Positions 43,690 through 55,319 of a DNA stretch of 64,000 nucleotides are shown in pieces. The first letter of the stretch is position 1. Each line of letters opens with the position of its first letter. The notes under the pieces are model-generated. The model did no database searches, was not told the origin of the DNA, and was given only the letters and a program-made list of their open reading frames with translations. The position numbers and the translations under genes were made by a program. This DNA comes from Paralithodes platypus (Eukaryota > Arthropoda > Malacostraca > Decapoda > Lithodidae), in the NCBI GenBank assembly GCA_032716605.1, contig CM064560.1:16156395-16220394 (forward strand), written 5' to 3'.

Positions 43690-46600
43690 CCAAACTGCTG
43701 AAAGAGATGAAAATGTTCATTTATAATTATGTCTATGACACATCTTTAGCCCCATATGCTCTCAAGATACTCTTCAGCATTCCACATCTCTTCTTGCAAA
43801 AAACTAACCCCAAATCTAAACAAGGTAAAAATGTGACTGTGCTAACAAAAACAGTGAAAATATGGAATGATAACAAGATAGATGACTTACTCAGTGAAGC
43901 CAGAACATTACAAGAGAGACAAGGCAGGCGGCGGCAAAAACGGTAAAACACTTAAGACGAGGCCAGGAGATTCGGCGACCAGATGAGACAAGGAAAAGTG
44001 GCACCTGCAATACGGTCCCTGACAAAGGAGACAGCTGGTGGGTTGTTGCCTATCACAAGAGACACCATCCAACTGTTGGAAAAGAAACACTCACAGCCTA
44101 GTATCCACGAGAGTCAGAAGCTAGAGGGGGCTTTTATACCACCGAACCACGTCATCTACGAACAAATCACAGGCGATATGATTTGGAAAAAGGCTCTCAG
44201 GACACAAGGCAGTGCAGGCCCATCAGGGCTGGATGCAAATGGCTGGAAAACAATTCTGAGCACCGCAGTCCTTCGGACCTGCAGCAACTGACTTATGTAG
44301 GGCTCTGGCAGCTCTTGTAAGAAAGATGGTCGCCCAAAATTGTCAACATTTGGAGGCTTTCACAGCTTGTCGTCTAATACCATCGGACAAGATTCAGGGT
44401 GCAGACCAGTGGGAGTGGGCGAAGTGCTGAGAAGAATCATCGGAAAATGCATAATGGATGTGGTGAAGGACGATGTGAGGGGTCAGCGGCCGGAAATCTC
44501 CAAGTGTGTGCCAGCCACCAAGCAGGGGGAGAGGCAGCAATTCATGCAATAAGAAAAATATATGAGCGAGTGGACTGTGAAGCCTGTGCTGCTAGTGGAT
44601 GCAACAAATGCCTTTAACACCATCAACAGAAAGACAGCAATACATAACATCAAGGTAAAATGCCCCAGCTTTGCCACATATGTAGATAACATATAAACAG
44701 CCTGCCAACCTCTTCATATTAACCAACCAGAACACACGACGTGGATCAGCTCTGAAATCAATAGAAGGAACCACACAAGGTGACCCCGTAGCAATGGCAA
44801 TGTAAGCATTAGGTCTCTCAGTGTTGCAAACCTTAACAAGCCATGAGGCAACGCAAGCAAAGGGAGGTGTGGCAGAGTGGTCTTGCCACCGGACTGGTAT
44901 TCCAATGGACCCGGGTTCGAATCCCAATATGTCAATGGGAAGATATTATTGGGATGGAATTTGTGCTGTACCTAGTTTCAGTGCATTACCACAGCACACC
45001 GAAATGCCAAAAAAAAATACCTGCATTGTTCCCTGATTAAATAGCATTGTATGAATATTTCCATATTCAAAATATGCTACAGGGGGGCAATGCCTAGTGA
45101 GTTAATTGCTCAATAGGTAGCGTTCTGAGAGTGAGGGTCCGAGTCTGGGGAATGAGACTGTGAAGTGCAGAGGCAGAGCAGCTTCAGAGATGGAGTTGCT
45201 TCGAGCCGTGGTGCTTCGCATATCTCACTCCCTAGACTGGAACAAGACCTCATGGGCCTCACCGTGTTCAGCGGTTGAGTGTGCAGGCTCTCAGCCTATG
45301 CCCGAGAGAAAGTAGTTGGAATATAGGAAGAAAAAAAAAAAAGCAGGTGGCCTATGCAGACGATCTCACTGGAGCGGGAAAAAGTCAATGATCTAAAACA
45401 CTGGTGGGAGCAGGTATCAAGTGTAGGCCCAGAAATAGGGTACCGTCTAAATGCCAGCAAGTCAATACTAATATTTAAACCAGAACATTATGAAAGTGCT
45501 GTAGAAGTTCTCAGCGGTAGTGAAGTGGTCGTAACAAAGGACGGACAGTGTCACCTTGGGGCGGTGATCGGCACGGAAGAGTTCAAGAACCAATACATAG
45601 AGGAGAAGGTCAGGGAGTGGGTAAAAGAAATTGAAAAGCTGGCCAATATTGCAAAGACGGACCACAGGCTGCGTATTCGGCATTCACATATGGGGTCAAA
45701 CATCGCTGGACCTACTTGATGCAAACCGTTCCAAACGTGAGTGCATTACTTCAACCGCTGGAAGATGCCATCAGAGACAAATTCATCCCAGCGTGGGTAA
45801 AGTCGCACACCCCGAGTGCTACAGAGAGGGAGTTGCTCGCATTTCCTCCTAGGCTGGGAGGGCTTGGAATCATCAATCCGGTGAGGAGGGCGACAACGGA
45901 ACACCAGAACTCAGTAAAGATAACAGAATCTCTCACTGAACGCATCGCAGCACAAGATTAGGACGGTGAGGTGGTCTAAGCGGACATCTACTGTACAACA
46001 TCAGAAAGACCATCACGTAATAGAGGCATAACTCACAGAAAAATTACCTGGCACGATTGATGGGACAACTTCCCCGGAGACTAGCAAGAAAAATACAAAT
46101 AGCACAAGAAACGGGTGCTTCAAATTGGCTGACAACACTACCAATCAAGGCAAAAGCCAATCTCAACAAACAAGAATTTAATGATGCTATTGCACTGAGG
46201 TATGGTTGGCCAATTGAAGGACTGCCCGATCGATGCGTTTTTGGATCCAACAACGATGCAGACCACTGCATGATATGTAAGAAGGGAGAATTCATCAGCA
46301 TCAGGCATGATAAATTAAGAGATGTAATGGCGAACATGCTCTGGGAGGTGTGTCGAGATGTGGCGTGCGAACCATCAATCATCCCCTTGGACGGAGAGAT
46401 CTTGCAGCACAGGACGGCCAACACATCCAACGAAGCACGTTTGGACGTTAGTGCAAGAGTTTTTGGACAAGAGGACAGCGAGCGTTCTTTGACATAAGAA
46501 TATTCGACCCAATGGCCCAAAGCTATAGCGAGCTGTCTCTGGATGCTGCACACAAGAGGAACTAAGAAGAGAAGGTCAGGGCATATGAGGAAAGGATCTT

Positions 46601-46892
46601 AAATATCGAACAAGGCAGCTTTACCCCACTTGTCTTCACCATATCTGGAGGGATGGAACCCAGGGCCCAATACTTCTATTCAAGGCTTGCAGAGAGCATC
46701 GCAGAGAAGAAGCTACAGCTCAGGAGTAAAGTTGTAGCCTGGATGAGGTGCCGCCTATCTTTCTCATTGCTCAGATCAACACTACTATGTCTGCGGGGAA
46801 CAAGACTGTCTGCACCACAACCAGCGACGGTGGCAGACGTGGACTACGAGGCAGCGGTGGCAGAGGGTCGCATAGGGAGGCGACTGGATTGA
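43690..46892 (+). pseudogene. RT element protein, frameshifted, with nuclease-like C-terminus
   Basis: Pieces in order: GRRRQKR region (to 43946); 'VAPAIRSLTKETAGGLLPIT' and SAGPSGLDANGW (43983-44285); [15 protein letters not shown] near 44598-44645; [14 protein letters not shown] near 44760; QVAYADDLTGAG near 45342-45380, split from the former by the SINE; 'GYRLNASKSILIFKPEHY' (about 45440); 'FPPRLGGLGIINPVRRAT' (about 45842-45896); a CMIC..H motif (46267-46310) and RLDVSARVF (about 46435). The end (46500-46892) includes DIRIFDPMAQSYSEL-type sequence and 'RCRLSFSLLRSTLLCLRGTR'. The RT catalytic YADD is present. 'LDVSAR' followed by D.RIF resembles a PD-(D/E)XK nuclease core; that is inference. 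Stops and shifts near 44290, 44805, 45719, 45961 and 46495 inactivate it. Confidence 0.8.
44862..45342 (+). mobile_element. tRNA-derived SINE (family T-A), copy 1
   Basis: Starts with a tRNA-like head: GTGGCAGAGTGGTCTTGCC (A box) and GGGTTCGAATCCC (B box). A long body follows, shared with 54472-54945 and 55946-56220, with a GGGAAGATATTATTGGGATG block, a CTCCCTAGACTGGAACAAGA block, CTCTCAGCCTATGCCCGAGA and a poly-A tail. It lies in the RT element between AAGCAAAG and CAGGTGGCC. About 480 bp. Confidence 0.88.
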
Positions 46893-47060
46893 AGTTGCAT
46901 GTAGAGTAGTAGTATAGTAGATTAGTAGGAATAGAATAATATCTGATGTTTGTAAAAATATAATGATTGTACAATATTAAATAAAAATCAAAGAAAACAA
47001 AAGTAGTAGTATTAGTAGTTGTAATAGTAGTAGTAGAATTTCTTATTAGTAGTAGTAGCA

Positions 47061-47480
47061 TTTGTTTTCCTACTCTTATATTTTTCTGCCTTTAATGGCG
47101 TTTTCTAGTGTTCTTCTTTTGCTTTTGCTTCTTCCTCTCCCCTCTCCTTCCGTCTCCTATCTCCTGCTCCCTGATTGGTACCATCCAACCCTAATGTCCT
47201 CTATTGACTCTATCCCGCTCCCCTTCTCTCATCTTCTTATCTCCTTGTAACTCATCTATATTCCCTTATTCATGACTCTCTCTCACTCTCATCCTGACTC
47301 TGGAAAACCTGTGAAGAAGACAAGAGCGACTAATGTTGCAGGAAAGGTGTCTGGTCCTGGTGGTGTCACACGAGCTAATTTTCCAGCAATTTTCGATGAG
47401 CAAGTTTATTCACTTACTCTTTTAAGACTCCTTCGCATTGAAATCGAAAACTACATCGCAGGTAGATTATGATAAATAGT
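47061..47480. other. Non-coding stretch
   Basis: No gene is recognised. CT-rich in its first half. Confidence 0.4.
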
Positions 47481-47484
47481 TTAA

Positions 47485-47687
47485 TCCCTTGAGGACCATG
47501 CCGTGTTATGACAGTTTATTCTGGCTTTAGACACTTGTATACAACTTAGGGAGTATCTGAGGGCATCAACATAATAAAGACTATCTCAATAAACCCTCTG
47601 ACTTCCGTATGCCCGTCCTAATATGAATAAAATCATCTAATAATAGCCATAAAACAGAAAATAAATGCGTCATCATGTGTGCCAAGG
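47485..47687 (+). mobile_element. TTAA MITE family A, copy A5 (near complete)
   Basis: Begins after TTAA (47481-47484) with TCCCTTGAGGACCATG. It contains TTTATTCTGGCTTTAGAC, the CTCTGACTTCCGTATGCCC centre and TAATAGCCATAAAACAGAAA, and ends GCCAAGG before a decayed TTAC. Left and reversed right ends match (CCCTTG.G..CATG). Confidence 0.75.
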
Positions 47688-47829
47688 GTTACATTTTGAA
47701 GCAGCCAGATGCCAATTGCCCATATAAAATGATGGAACAATCGCTCGTGTGACACCGGTTTAAAGGTTGACGTGACTTAATACACACTTACCATAGTTAT
47801 TAAGGGCCGGATTTTTTTATAAATTTTTT

Positions 47830-47892
47830 TTTTTTTACTGGACCTCCTTCTCCCACATGTTTAGCCCCGTTAGTTGTGAGATTTTAAGACGT
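47830..47892 (+). mobile_element. TTAA MITE family D fragment at the edge of the satellite
   Basis: CTCCCACATGTTTAGCCCCG and GAGATTTTAAGACGTGTCGG match the first third of family D. The 34-bp satellite starts in the D sequence itself, where D copies read 'GACGTTCGGCCCCATT' and this one reads GACGTGTCGGCACCCATT. Confidence 0.65.
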
Positions 47893-50800
47893 GTCGGCAC
47901 CCATTGCTACAGATGTTTATGCAAGTGTCGGCACCCATTGCTACAGATGTTTATGCAAGTGTCGGCACCCATTGCTACAGATGTTTATGCGAGTGTCGGC
48001 ACCCATTGCTACAGATGTTTATGCGAGTGTCGGCACCCATTGCTACAGATGTTTATGCGAGTGTCGGCACCCATTGCTACAGATGTTTATGCGAGTGTCG
48101 GCACCCATTGCTACAGATGTTTATGCGAGTGTCGGCACCCATTGCTACAGATGTTTATGCGAGTGTCGGCACCCATTGCTACAGATGTTTATGCAAGTGT
48201 CGGCACCCATTGCTACAGATGTTTATGCAAGTGTCGGCACCCATTGCTACAGATGTTTATGCAAGTGTCGGCACCCATTGCTACAGATGTTTATGCAAGT
48301 GTCGGCACCCATTGCTACAGATGTTTATGCAAGTGTCGGCACCCATTGCTACAGATGTTTATGCAAGTGTCGGCACCCATTGCTACAGATGTTTATGCAA
48401 GTGTCGGCACCCATTGCTACAGATGTTCATGCAAGTGTCGGCACCCATTGCTACAGATGTTTATGCAAGTGTCGGCACCCATTGCTACAGATGTTCATGC
48501 AAGTGTCGGCACCCATTGCTACAGATGTTCATGCAAGTGTCGGCACCCATTGCTACAGATGTTTATGCAAGTGTCAGCACCCATTGCTACAGATGTTCAT
48601 GCAAGTGTCGGCACCCATTGCTACAGATGTTCATGCAAGTGTCGGCACCCATTGCTACAGATGGTCATGCAAGTGTCGGCACCCATTGCTACAGATGTTC
48701 ATGCAAGTGTCGGCACCCATTGCTACAGATGTTTATGCAAGTGTCGGCACCCATTGCTACAGATGTTTATGCAAGTGTCGGCACCCATTGCTACAGATGT
48801 TTATGCAAGTTTCGGCACCCATTGCTACAGATGTTTATGCATGTGTCGGCACCCATTGCTACAGATGTTTATGCAAGTGTCGGCACCCATTGCTACAGAT
48901 GTTTATGCATGTGTCGGCACCCATTGCTACAGATGTTTATGCAAGTGTCGGCACCCATTGCTACAGATGTTCATGCAAGTGTCGGCACCCATTGCTACAG
49001 ATGTTTATGCAAGTGTCGGCACCCATTGCTACAGATGTTTATGCAAGTGTCGGCACCCATTGCTACAGATGTTCATGCAAGTGTCGGCACCCATTGCTAC
49101 AGATGTTCATGCAAGTGTCGGCACCCATTGCTACAGATGTTCATGCAAGTGTCGGCACCCATTGCTACAGATGTTTATGCAAGTGTCGGCACCCATTGCT
49201 ACAGATGTTTATGCAAGTGTCGGCACCCATTGCTACAGATGTTTATGCAAGTGTCGGCACCCATTGCTACAGATGTTTATGCAAGTGTCGGCACCCATTG
49301 CTACAGATGTTTATGCAAGTGTCGGCACCCATTGCTACAGATGTTTATGCAAGTGTCGGCACCCATTGCTACAGATGTTTATGCAAGTGTCGGCACCCAT
49401 TGCTACAGATGTTTATGCAAGTGTCGGCACCCATTGCTACAGATGTTTATGCAAGTGTCGGCACCATTGCTACAGATGTTATGCAAGTGTCGGCACCCAT
49501 TGCTACAGATGTTTATGCAAGTGTCGGCACCCATTGCTACAGATGTTTATGCAAGTGTCGGCACCCATTGCTACAGATGTTCATGCAAGTGTCGGCACCC
49601 ATTGCTACAGATGTTTATGCAAGTGTCGGTACCCATTGCTACAGATGTTCATGCAAGTGTCGGCACCCATTGCTACAGATGTTCATGCAAGTGTCGGCAC
49701 CCATTGCTACAGATGTTCATGCAAGTGTCGGCACCCATTGCTACAGATGTTCATGCAAGTGTCGGCACCCATTGCTACAGATGTTTATGCAAGTGTCGGC
49801 ACCCATTGCTACAGATGTTTATGCAAGTGTCGGCACCCATTGCTACAGATGTTTATGCAAGTGTCGGCACCCATTGCTACAGATGTTTATGCATGTGTCG
49901 GCACCCATTGCTACAGATGTTTATGCAAGTGTCGGCACCCATTGCTACAGATGTTTATGCATGTGTCGGCACCCATTGCTACAGATGTTTATGCAAGTGT
50001 CGGCACCCATTGCTACAGATGTTTATGCAAGTGTCGGCACCCATTGCTACAGATGTTTATGCAAGTGTCGGCACCCATTGCTACAGATGTTTATGCAAGT
50101 GTCGGCACCCATTGCTACAGATGTTCATGCAAGTGTCGGCACCCATTGCTACAGATGTTCATGCAAGTGTCGGCACCCATTGCTACAGATGTTCATGCAA
50201 GTGTCGGCACCCATTGCTACAGATGTTCATGCAAGTGTCGGCACCCATTGCTACAGATGTTTATGCAAGTGTCGGCACCCATTGCTACAGATGTTTATGC
50301 AAGTGTCGGCACCCATTGCTACAGATGTTTATGCAAGTGTCGGCACCCATTGCTACAGATGTTTATGCAAGTGTCGGCACCCATTGCTACAGATGTTTAT
50401 GCAAGTGTCGGCACCCATTGCTACAGATGTTTATGCAAGTGTCGGCACCCATTGCTACAGATGTTTATGCAAGTGTCGGCACCCATTGCTACAGATGTTT
50501 ATGCAAGTGTCGGCACCCATTGCTACAGATGTTTATGCAAGTGTCGGCACCCATTGCTACAGATGTTTATGCAAGTGTCGGCACCCATTGCTACAGATGT
50601 TTATGCAAGTGTCGGCACCCATTGCTACAGATGTTTATGCAAGTGTCGGCACCCATTGCTACAGATGTTTATGCAAGTGTCGGCACCCATTGCTACAGAT
50701 GTTTATGCAAGTGTCGGCACCCATTGCTACAGATGTATATGCAAGTGTCGGTACCCATTGCTACAGATGTTTATGCAAGTGTCGGCACCCATTGCTACAG

Positions 50801-51212
50801 ATGTTTATGCAAGTGTCGGCACCAATTGCTACAGATGTTTATGCAAGTGTCGGCACCCATTGCTACAGATGTTTATGCAAGTGTCGGCACCCATTGCTAC
50901 AGATGTTTATGCAAGTGTCGGCACCCATTGCTACAGATGTTTATGCAAGTGTCGGCACCCATTGCTACAGATGTTTATGCAAGTGTCGGCACCCATTGCT
51001 ACAGATGTTTATGCAAGTGTCGGCACCCATTGCTACAGATGTTTATGCAAGTGTCGGCACCCATTGCTACAGATGTTTATGCAAGTGTCGGCACCCATTG
51101 CTACAGATGTTTATGCAAGTGTCGGCACCCATTGCTACAGATGTTTATGCAAGTGTCGGCACCCATTGCTACAGATGTTTATGCAAGTGTCGGCACCCAT
51201 TGCTACAGATGT
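47893..51212. repeat. 34-bp satellite array, about 98 units
   Basis: Tandem units of 34 bp: GTGTCGGCACCCATTGCTAC followed by AGATGTTTATGCAA. Variants (GCGAG, TTCATGC, GCATG) cluster, and two 1-base deletions occur near 49464 and 49480. All three plus-strand frames are open for over 1100 codons because the unit has no stop in any frame and 34 is not a multiple of three. A block pattern around two GCATG variants recurs 1052 bp later. I do not regard any of the open frames as a gene. Confidence 0.97.
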
Positions 51213-52123
51213 TCTTGACTCTTTATTACACCATGCAAATCCTTAATCTATACTATTGCATAGCTTCCTTTCTACTGCAGCTCCAGCATTGGCCTCAAGT
51301 TCATGTTATTAATTAGAGATACTGTGATGCTGATCGGTGTCTATGTGAACCACTGTGATTCCTTTATGCAACTGTCAGATCCCCTTACCTTCAACGTCCA
51401 TGCATCTTTATGTTGTACTGTTTACCAATCTGTAGCCTCATATAGCTTCCTATTATTTGTTGAAGATGCTGTGATAATGATAGCTGCGGACGCCTGTGTG
51501 ATCTGTGTGTGCCACTGCATTTCCTGTGTATGTTTATATAATTATAATTTATCAAAAATCCCGACCTTGCAGCGAAATTCATTAAATGTTTCATTTGTTA
51601 CTGGGAGGTCATGCTGTTTCGATAATTGGAAACTTCTATTTCGTATGTCACCTCTATTGCCTGGTCAGCATCACGCTTTCTGAGTCTTATGGTAGAGAGA
51701 CAACATGTCATGAAAGAGATTTAGCGGTTTCCAGTGAATGGATGGATGTGAAAATAATGTACTTCTGGGTAGCCCTATTTGATGTAGAGGTTGTTGGGGT
51801 TTATTCACGCTTTACATTGTTCAGCGCATGGGGTTGGCTCCTCGTTTTTCCGTTTCCTTTTCCCTGTAGTGCAGTGATGGTCGGAATGTTGATGACATGC
51901 ATGTGACTTTCTCTTGACTTCCTTATACTTACCGCTACGTATCCTAGTTAAAAAGTTGTAGCATCACTTCGGACTCCTGTGGACTTTTCTTTGGATACTG
52001 GGAGCCGATGCAATATTGACAATTGGAAAACTTAAATTTCATGTCAATCATTCCCATGTGATAGCGAAGTCACCCCTGCCGCTAATTCAGTGTTTCGTTG
52101 TCTGTTTCCTATAGCATCCTTTT
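51213..52123. other. Non-coding stretch right of the satellite
   Basis: No family is recognised. Short frames at 51303-51683 and 51586-51906 are unremarkable in composition and show no domain. Confidence 0.4.
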
Positions 52124-52626
52124 ACTTGATGAAGGTTCTGTGGTGATGATGATGATGATGTCTGCGCATGATATGGTTGAGGCGCTACACTTGATGAAGG
52201 TTCTGTGGTGATGATGATGTCTGCGCATGATATGGTTGAGGCGCTACACTTGATGAAGGTTCTGTGGTGATGATGATGTCTGCGCATGATATGGTTGAGG
52301 CGCTACACTTGATGAAGGTTCTGTGGTGATGATGATGATGTCTGCGCATGATATGGTTGAGGCGCTACACTTGATGAAGGTTCTGTGGTGATGATGATGA
52401 TGATGTCTGTGCATGATATGGTTGAGGCGCTACACTTGATGAAGGTTCTGTGGTGATGATGATGATGTCTGCGCATGATATGGTTGAGGCGCTACACTTG
52501 ATGAAGGTTCTGTGGTGATGATGATGATGATGTCTGCGCATGATATGGTTGAGGCGCTACACTTGATGAAGGTTCTGTGGTGATGATGATGATGTCTGCG
52601 CATGATATGGTTGAGGCGCTACACTT
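52124..52626. repeat. 59-65-bp minisatellite, 8 copies, with internal (GAT)n
   Basis: Eight units starting ACTTGATGAAGGTTCTGTGG and ending TATGGTTGAGGCGCTAC. Lengths vary in 3-bp steps through a short GAT repeat inside the unit. Confidence 0.95.
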
Positions 52627-52668
52627 CCTGTCCTTGCTTCTTTATCACATGTGCAGATTCTGTAACTA

Positions 52669-52882
52669 TATATAGCACCAACGAACTTGATAATAATATT
52701 GATCCCTGACTTATCTGTAACTCAAAAGGGCCTAGAACAAACTGGCTGTAACTATCCACACCTATTTCCTGGTGGACTCTTCCCAAAAGGATAGAAACGT
52801 CAGCCTGATTGCTTTCATTCTTTTCGATGTATAAGAAGTCAAGGGGTCAAGATTATTGTCAAGTTCGTTGGCACTGCCTATA
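52669..52882. mobile_element. Foldback element with about 45-bp inverted repeats
   Basis: The segment AGCACCAACGAACTTGATAA (and on to about 52713) is matched in reverse by 52836-52882 (reverse complement: AGTGCCAACGAACTTGACAA). The 214-bp unit has no coding capacity and would fold into a hairpin. Confidence 0.65.
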
Positions 52883-53394
52883 ATATTATCTTGATTAAAA
52901 TATTTGCTATCACACATTTTCAGGCCCTACAAATATGTTGGATAGTGTCAGGAGGTGGGTCCAATTTTTGATGTTCAGAATATTTTTATTTTTATTTTGT
53001 GCGGGGGTTGTGAAGTGCAAGACGAAAATAGAACAACCTTCAAAATCACAAACTGAATGCATATGTTAGTAATCCCTAGAGGAAGAAAATCTCTCTTTTT
53101 TTTTTTTTTTTTTCGAGGTATCTCTCTCGCCATGGTTTCGTATTCTAACTTTGTTTTTTGGTGTGAGTTGGACCAAGTAAAACATTTGTTGCTACACTGC
53201 GACATTTCCTTTCCAAAGGGCACCCGGAATTTCTTAAACTAATTCATATTCCTGACACATTGTTGTATTCTGTCATGGATGATGGAATTTCGTATCTGTG
53301 AATAAAATGAATTATTGTATGGCATAGCTACGAAATTCCTTAGGCAGGTAACCTAGTAGAAGATTAATGGAATTTGGTCAATTAATAAACAATC

Positions 53395-53397
<3 letters not shown>
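52883..53397. other. Non-coding stretch
   Basis: A T-run at 53097-53113 and AT-rich DNA. No gene is recognised. Confidence 0.4.

Positions 53398-53432
<35 letters not shown>
53398..53432. repeat. (TC)n microsatellite
   Basis: About 17 TC units abutting the CR1 fragment. Confidence 0.95.
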
Positions 53433-53434
<2 letters not shown>

Positions 53435-54440
53435 GTGACTAGTGGAGTCCCTCAGGGTTCAGTGTTGGGACCGATTTTGTTCATAATATATATCAATGAC
53501 ATTGACAATGGTATCAATAATATAGTTTCTAAATTTGCGGATGACACCAAGATACCAAATGCAATAATTTTGTAAAGCGATACAATCAGTCTACAAACAG
53601 ATCTAAATACAATCACGGAATGGTCGGAGAATTGGCAAATACCCTTTAATGTAAACAAATGCCAGATATTGCAAATAGGCTCCAAAAACAATAAATATGA
53701 ATATTACATGAACGGGGAAAAAGTTAATAGCGGAACACAGGTAAAAGACCAAGGAGTGCTTATAAATGAAAACCTTAAATCTTCAAACCAATGCACGGAA
53801 GCAGCTAATAAAGCAAACGGAGCATTAGGCTTCATCAGAAGAAATGTACATTATCACAGCAGAGACATAGTTATGTTATTATATAAAAGTATAGTGAGAC
53901 CGCATCTAGAATACGCTGTGCAGTTCTGGTCTCCCTACCTCATAAAGGACACTGTAAAGCTGGAATCTGTGTAGCGAAGAGCAACTAAATTGATCCCTTC
54001 TCTAAGAAATAAACCATATAAGGAGAGATTAAGAGAACTCGATCTATTTTCACTTAAGAAACGGAGGATGAGAGGACAACTGATAGTGTTTTAAGATTTT
54101 AAAAGGATTCAGTAACATTAACCCTAATAAACTATTGAAGATAGCCAAAGAGAGTTCTACAGGAGGAAACAAGTTAAAATTAATAGGTAAGAAGGCAAAC
54201 CTGGATACAACAAAAAATTTCTTCACTCACAGTATAATTAGTGAGTGGAATAAGCTCCCAAATAAAGTTATAGATAGTATCTCAATAGATGCATTTAAAA
54301 GAAATCTAGACTCATACCACAGAGAAATAAGGATGGAGTAGGCAATAACCAATGATAGAACGATGTGGTAGTAACGAACACTGCTTCCAGTTGAAGAGAC
54401 CTAACTGAGGGAAAAAACAAAAACAAAACCATATATACTG
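53433..54440 (+). mobile_element. CR1-type LINE 3' fragment
   Basis: Plus-strand RT fragment, truncated 5' at the TC repeat: [20 protein letters not shown] at about 53442-53501, KFADDTK near 53533 with the catalytic Asp pair, 'WSENWQIPFNVNKC' near 53620, GVLINENLK, VRPHLEYAVQFWSPYL near 53896, and a C-terminal 'SIISEWNKLPNKVID' near 54230. Stops at about 53574, 53973 and 54093 break the frame. It is related to, but distinct from, the CR1 copy at 19155. Confidence 0.85.

Positions 54441-54471
<31 letters not shown>
54441..54471. repeat. (AT)n microsatellite
   Basis: AT repeat between the CR1 fragment and a SINE. Confidence 0.9.
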
Positions 54472-54475
<4 letters not shown>

Positions 54476-54945
54476 ATGGGAAGATATTATTGGGATGGAA
54501 TTTGTGCTGTACCTAGTATCAGTGCATTACCACAAGCCCACCGAAACGTCAATAAAATACCCTCATTGTTCCCTGATTAAATAGCACTGTATGAATATTC
54601 CCATATTCAAAATATGCTACAGGGGTGCAATGCCTGGTGAGTTATCTGCTCAACAGGTGGCGTTGTGTGTGTGTAAGTGTGAGAGTCCGAGTGTAGGCGG
54701 TGAGACAGTGAAGCACGGGAACGAGGTGGCTTCAGAGATGGGGTCGTTTCGGGCCATGAGTGAGCACCATGCCTAATGTGAAGGCAAGATGGCAGGTGCT
54801 CGTTGTACTCTACGTGCTTCACATGTCTCACTCCCTAGACTGGAACAAGACCTCACGGGCTTCACTGTTCATTGTAAAGCGGTGAATGTTAAGGCTCTCA
54901 GCCTATGCCCGAGAGGTAGTAAGTTGGAATATAGAAAAAAAATAA
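54472..54945 (+). mobile_element. SINE family T-A, copy 2 (tRNA head missing)
   Basis: Matches 44935-45342 from GGGAAGATATTATTGGGATG through CTCCCTAGACTGGAACAAGA and CTCTCAGCCTATGCCCGAGA to an A-rich tail. The tRNA-like head is replaced by the AT repeat. Confidence 0.85.
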
Positions 54946-55000
54946 AAATAAAATAAAAATATATATACTGTATGTATATATATATAAAAAATATATATAA

Positions 55001-55056
<56 letters not shown>
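54946..55056. repeat. A-rich and (AT)n microsatellite
   Basis: AAAAT repeats followed by long TA runs, continuing from the SINE tail. Confidence 0.9.
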
Positions 55057-55057
<1 letters not shown>

Positions 55058-55063
55058 TCTTTG

Positions 55064-55167
55064 TGTAGGTGAGCCACAAATAGAAACAGGCAAATGAAAC
55101 AGAAGTTCCAGCAACTCCTTAGCATATACCTATGTGGCCTCCCCTGGGTACTACCCTGCTCGGTTGG
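55064..55167. repeat. Dispersed repeat R, copy 2
   Basis: Matches 34122-34255 (see there) with TGTGTAGGTGAG at the left and TGGGTACTACCCTGCTCGGT at the right. Confidence 0.55.
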
Positions 55168-55318
55168 TGCCTATTAGTTTTGAGATTTTAAGACGTTCGC
55201 CTCATTAGTTTAGCGATTTTAAGACCTTTCGCCCCATGTATTGGTCAATATTAAGACCATGCCTGTATTTTACTTAAAAGCGACCTTCGGTCGGGACATT
55301 ATTTACAGAAAAATTCAA
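55168..55318 (+). mobile_element. TTAA MITE family D fragment
   Basis: Shows GAGATTTTAAGACGTTCGCC, TTTTAAGACCTTTCGCCCCA, GCGACCTTCGGTCGGGACAT and ACAGAAAAATTCAAAA, with an internal deletion. It stops where family A copy A6 begins. Confidence 0.65.
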
Positions 55319-55319
55319 A

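Larger units (their letters stand above)
43560..47060 (+). mobile_element. Decayed RT element of a distinct family, (TAG)n tail
   Basis: A plus-strand retroelement, unlike LINE-1/2/3 and CR1, about 3 kb without the SINE insert at 44862-45342. It ends with AT-rich 3' sequence and a (TAG)n-like tail (47003-47040). The same 3' end occurs at 41497. Its clade is not assigned. Confidence 0.75.

Noticed and set aside
47857..51316. Three overlapping plus-strand open frames of more than 1100 codons
   Set aside because: They are the same 34-bp satellite read in three frames. The unit has no stop in any frame, so frame length says nothing about coding.
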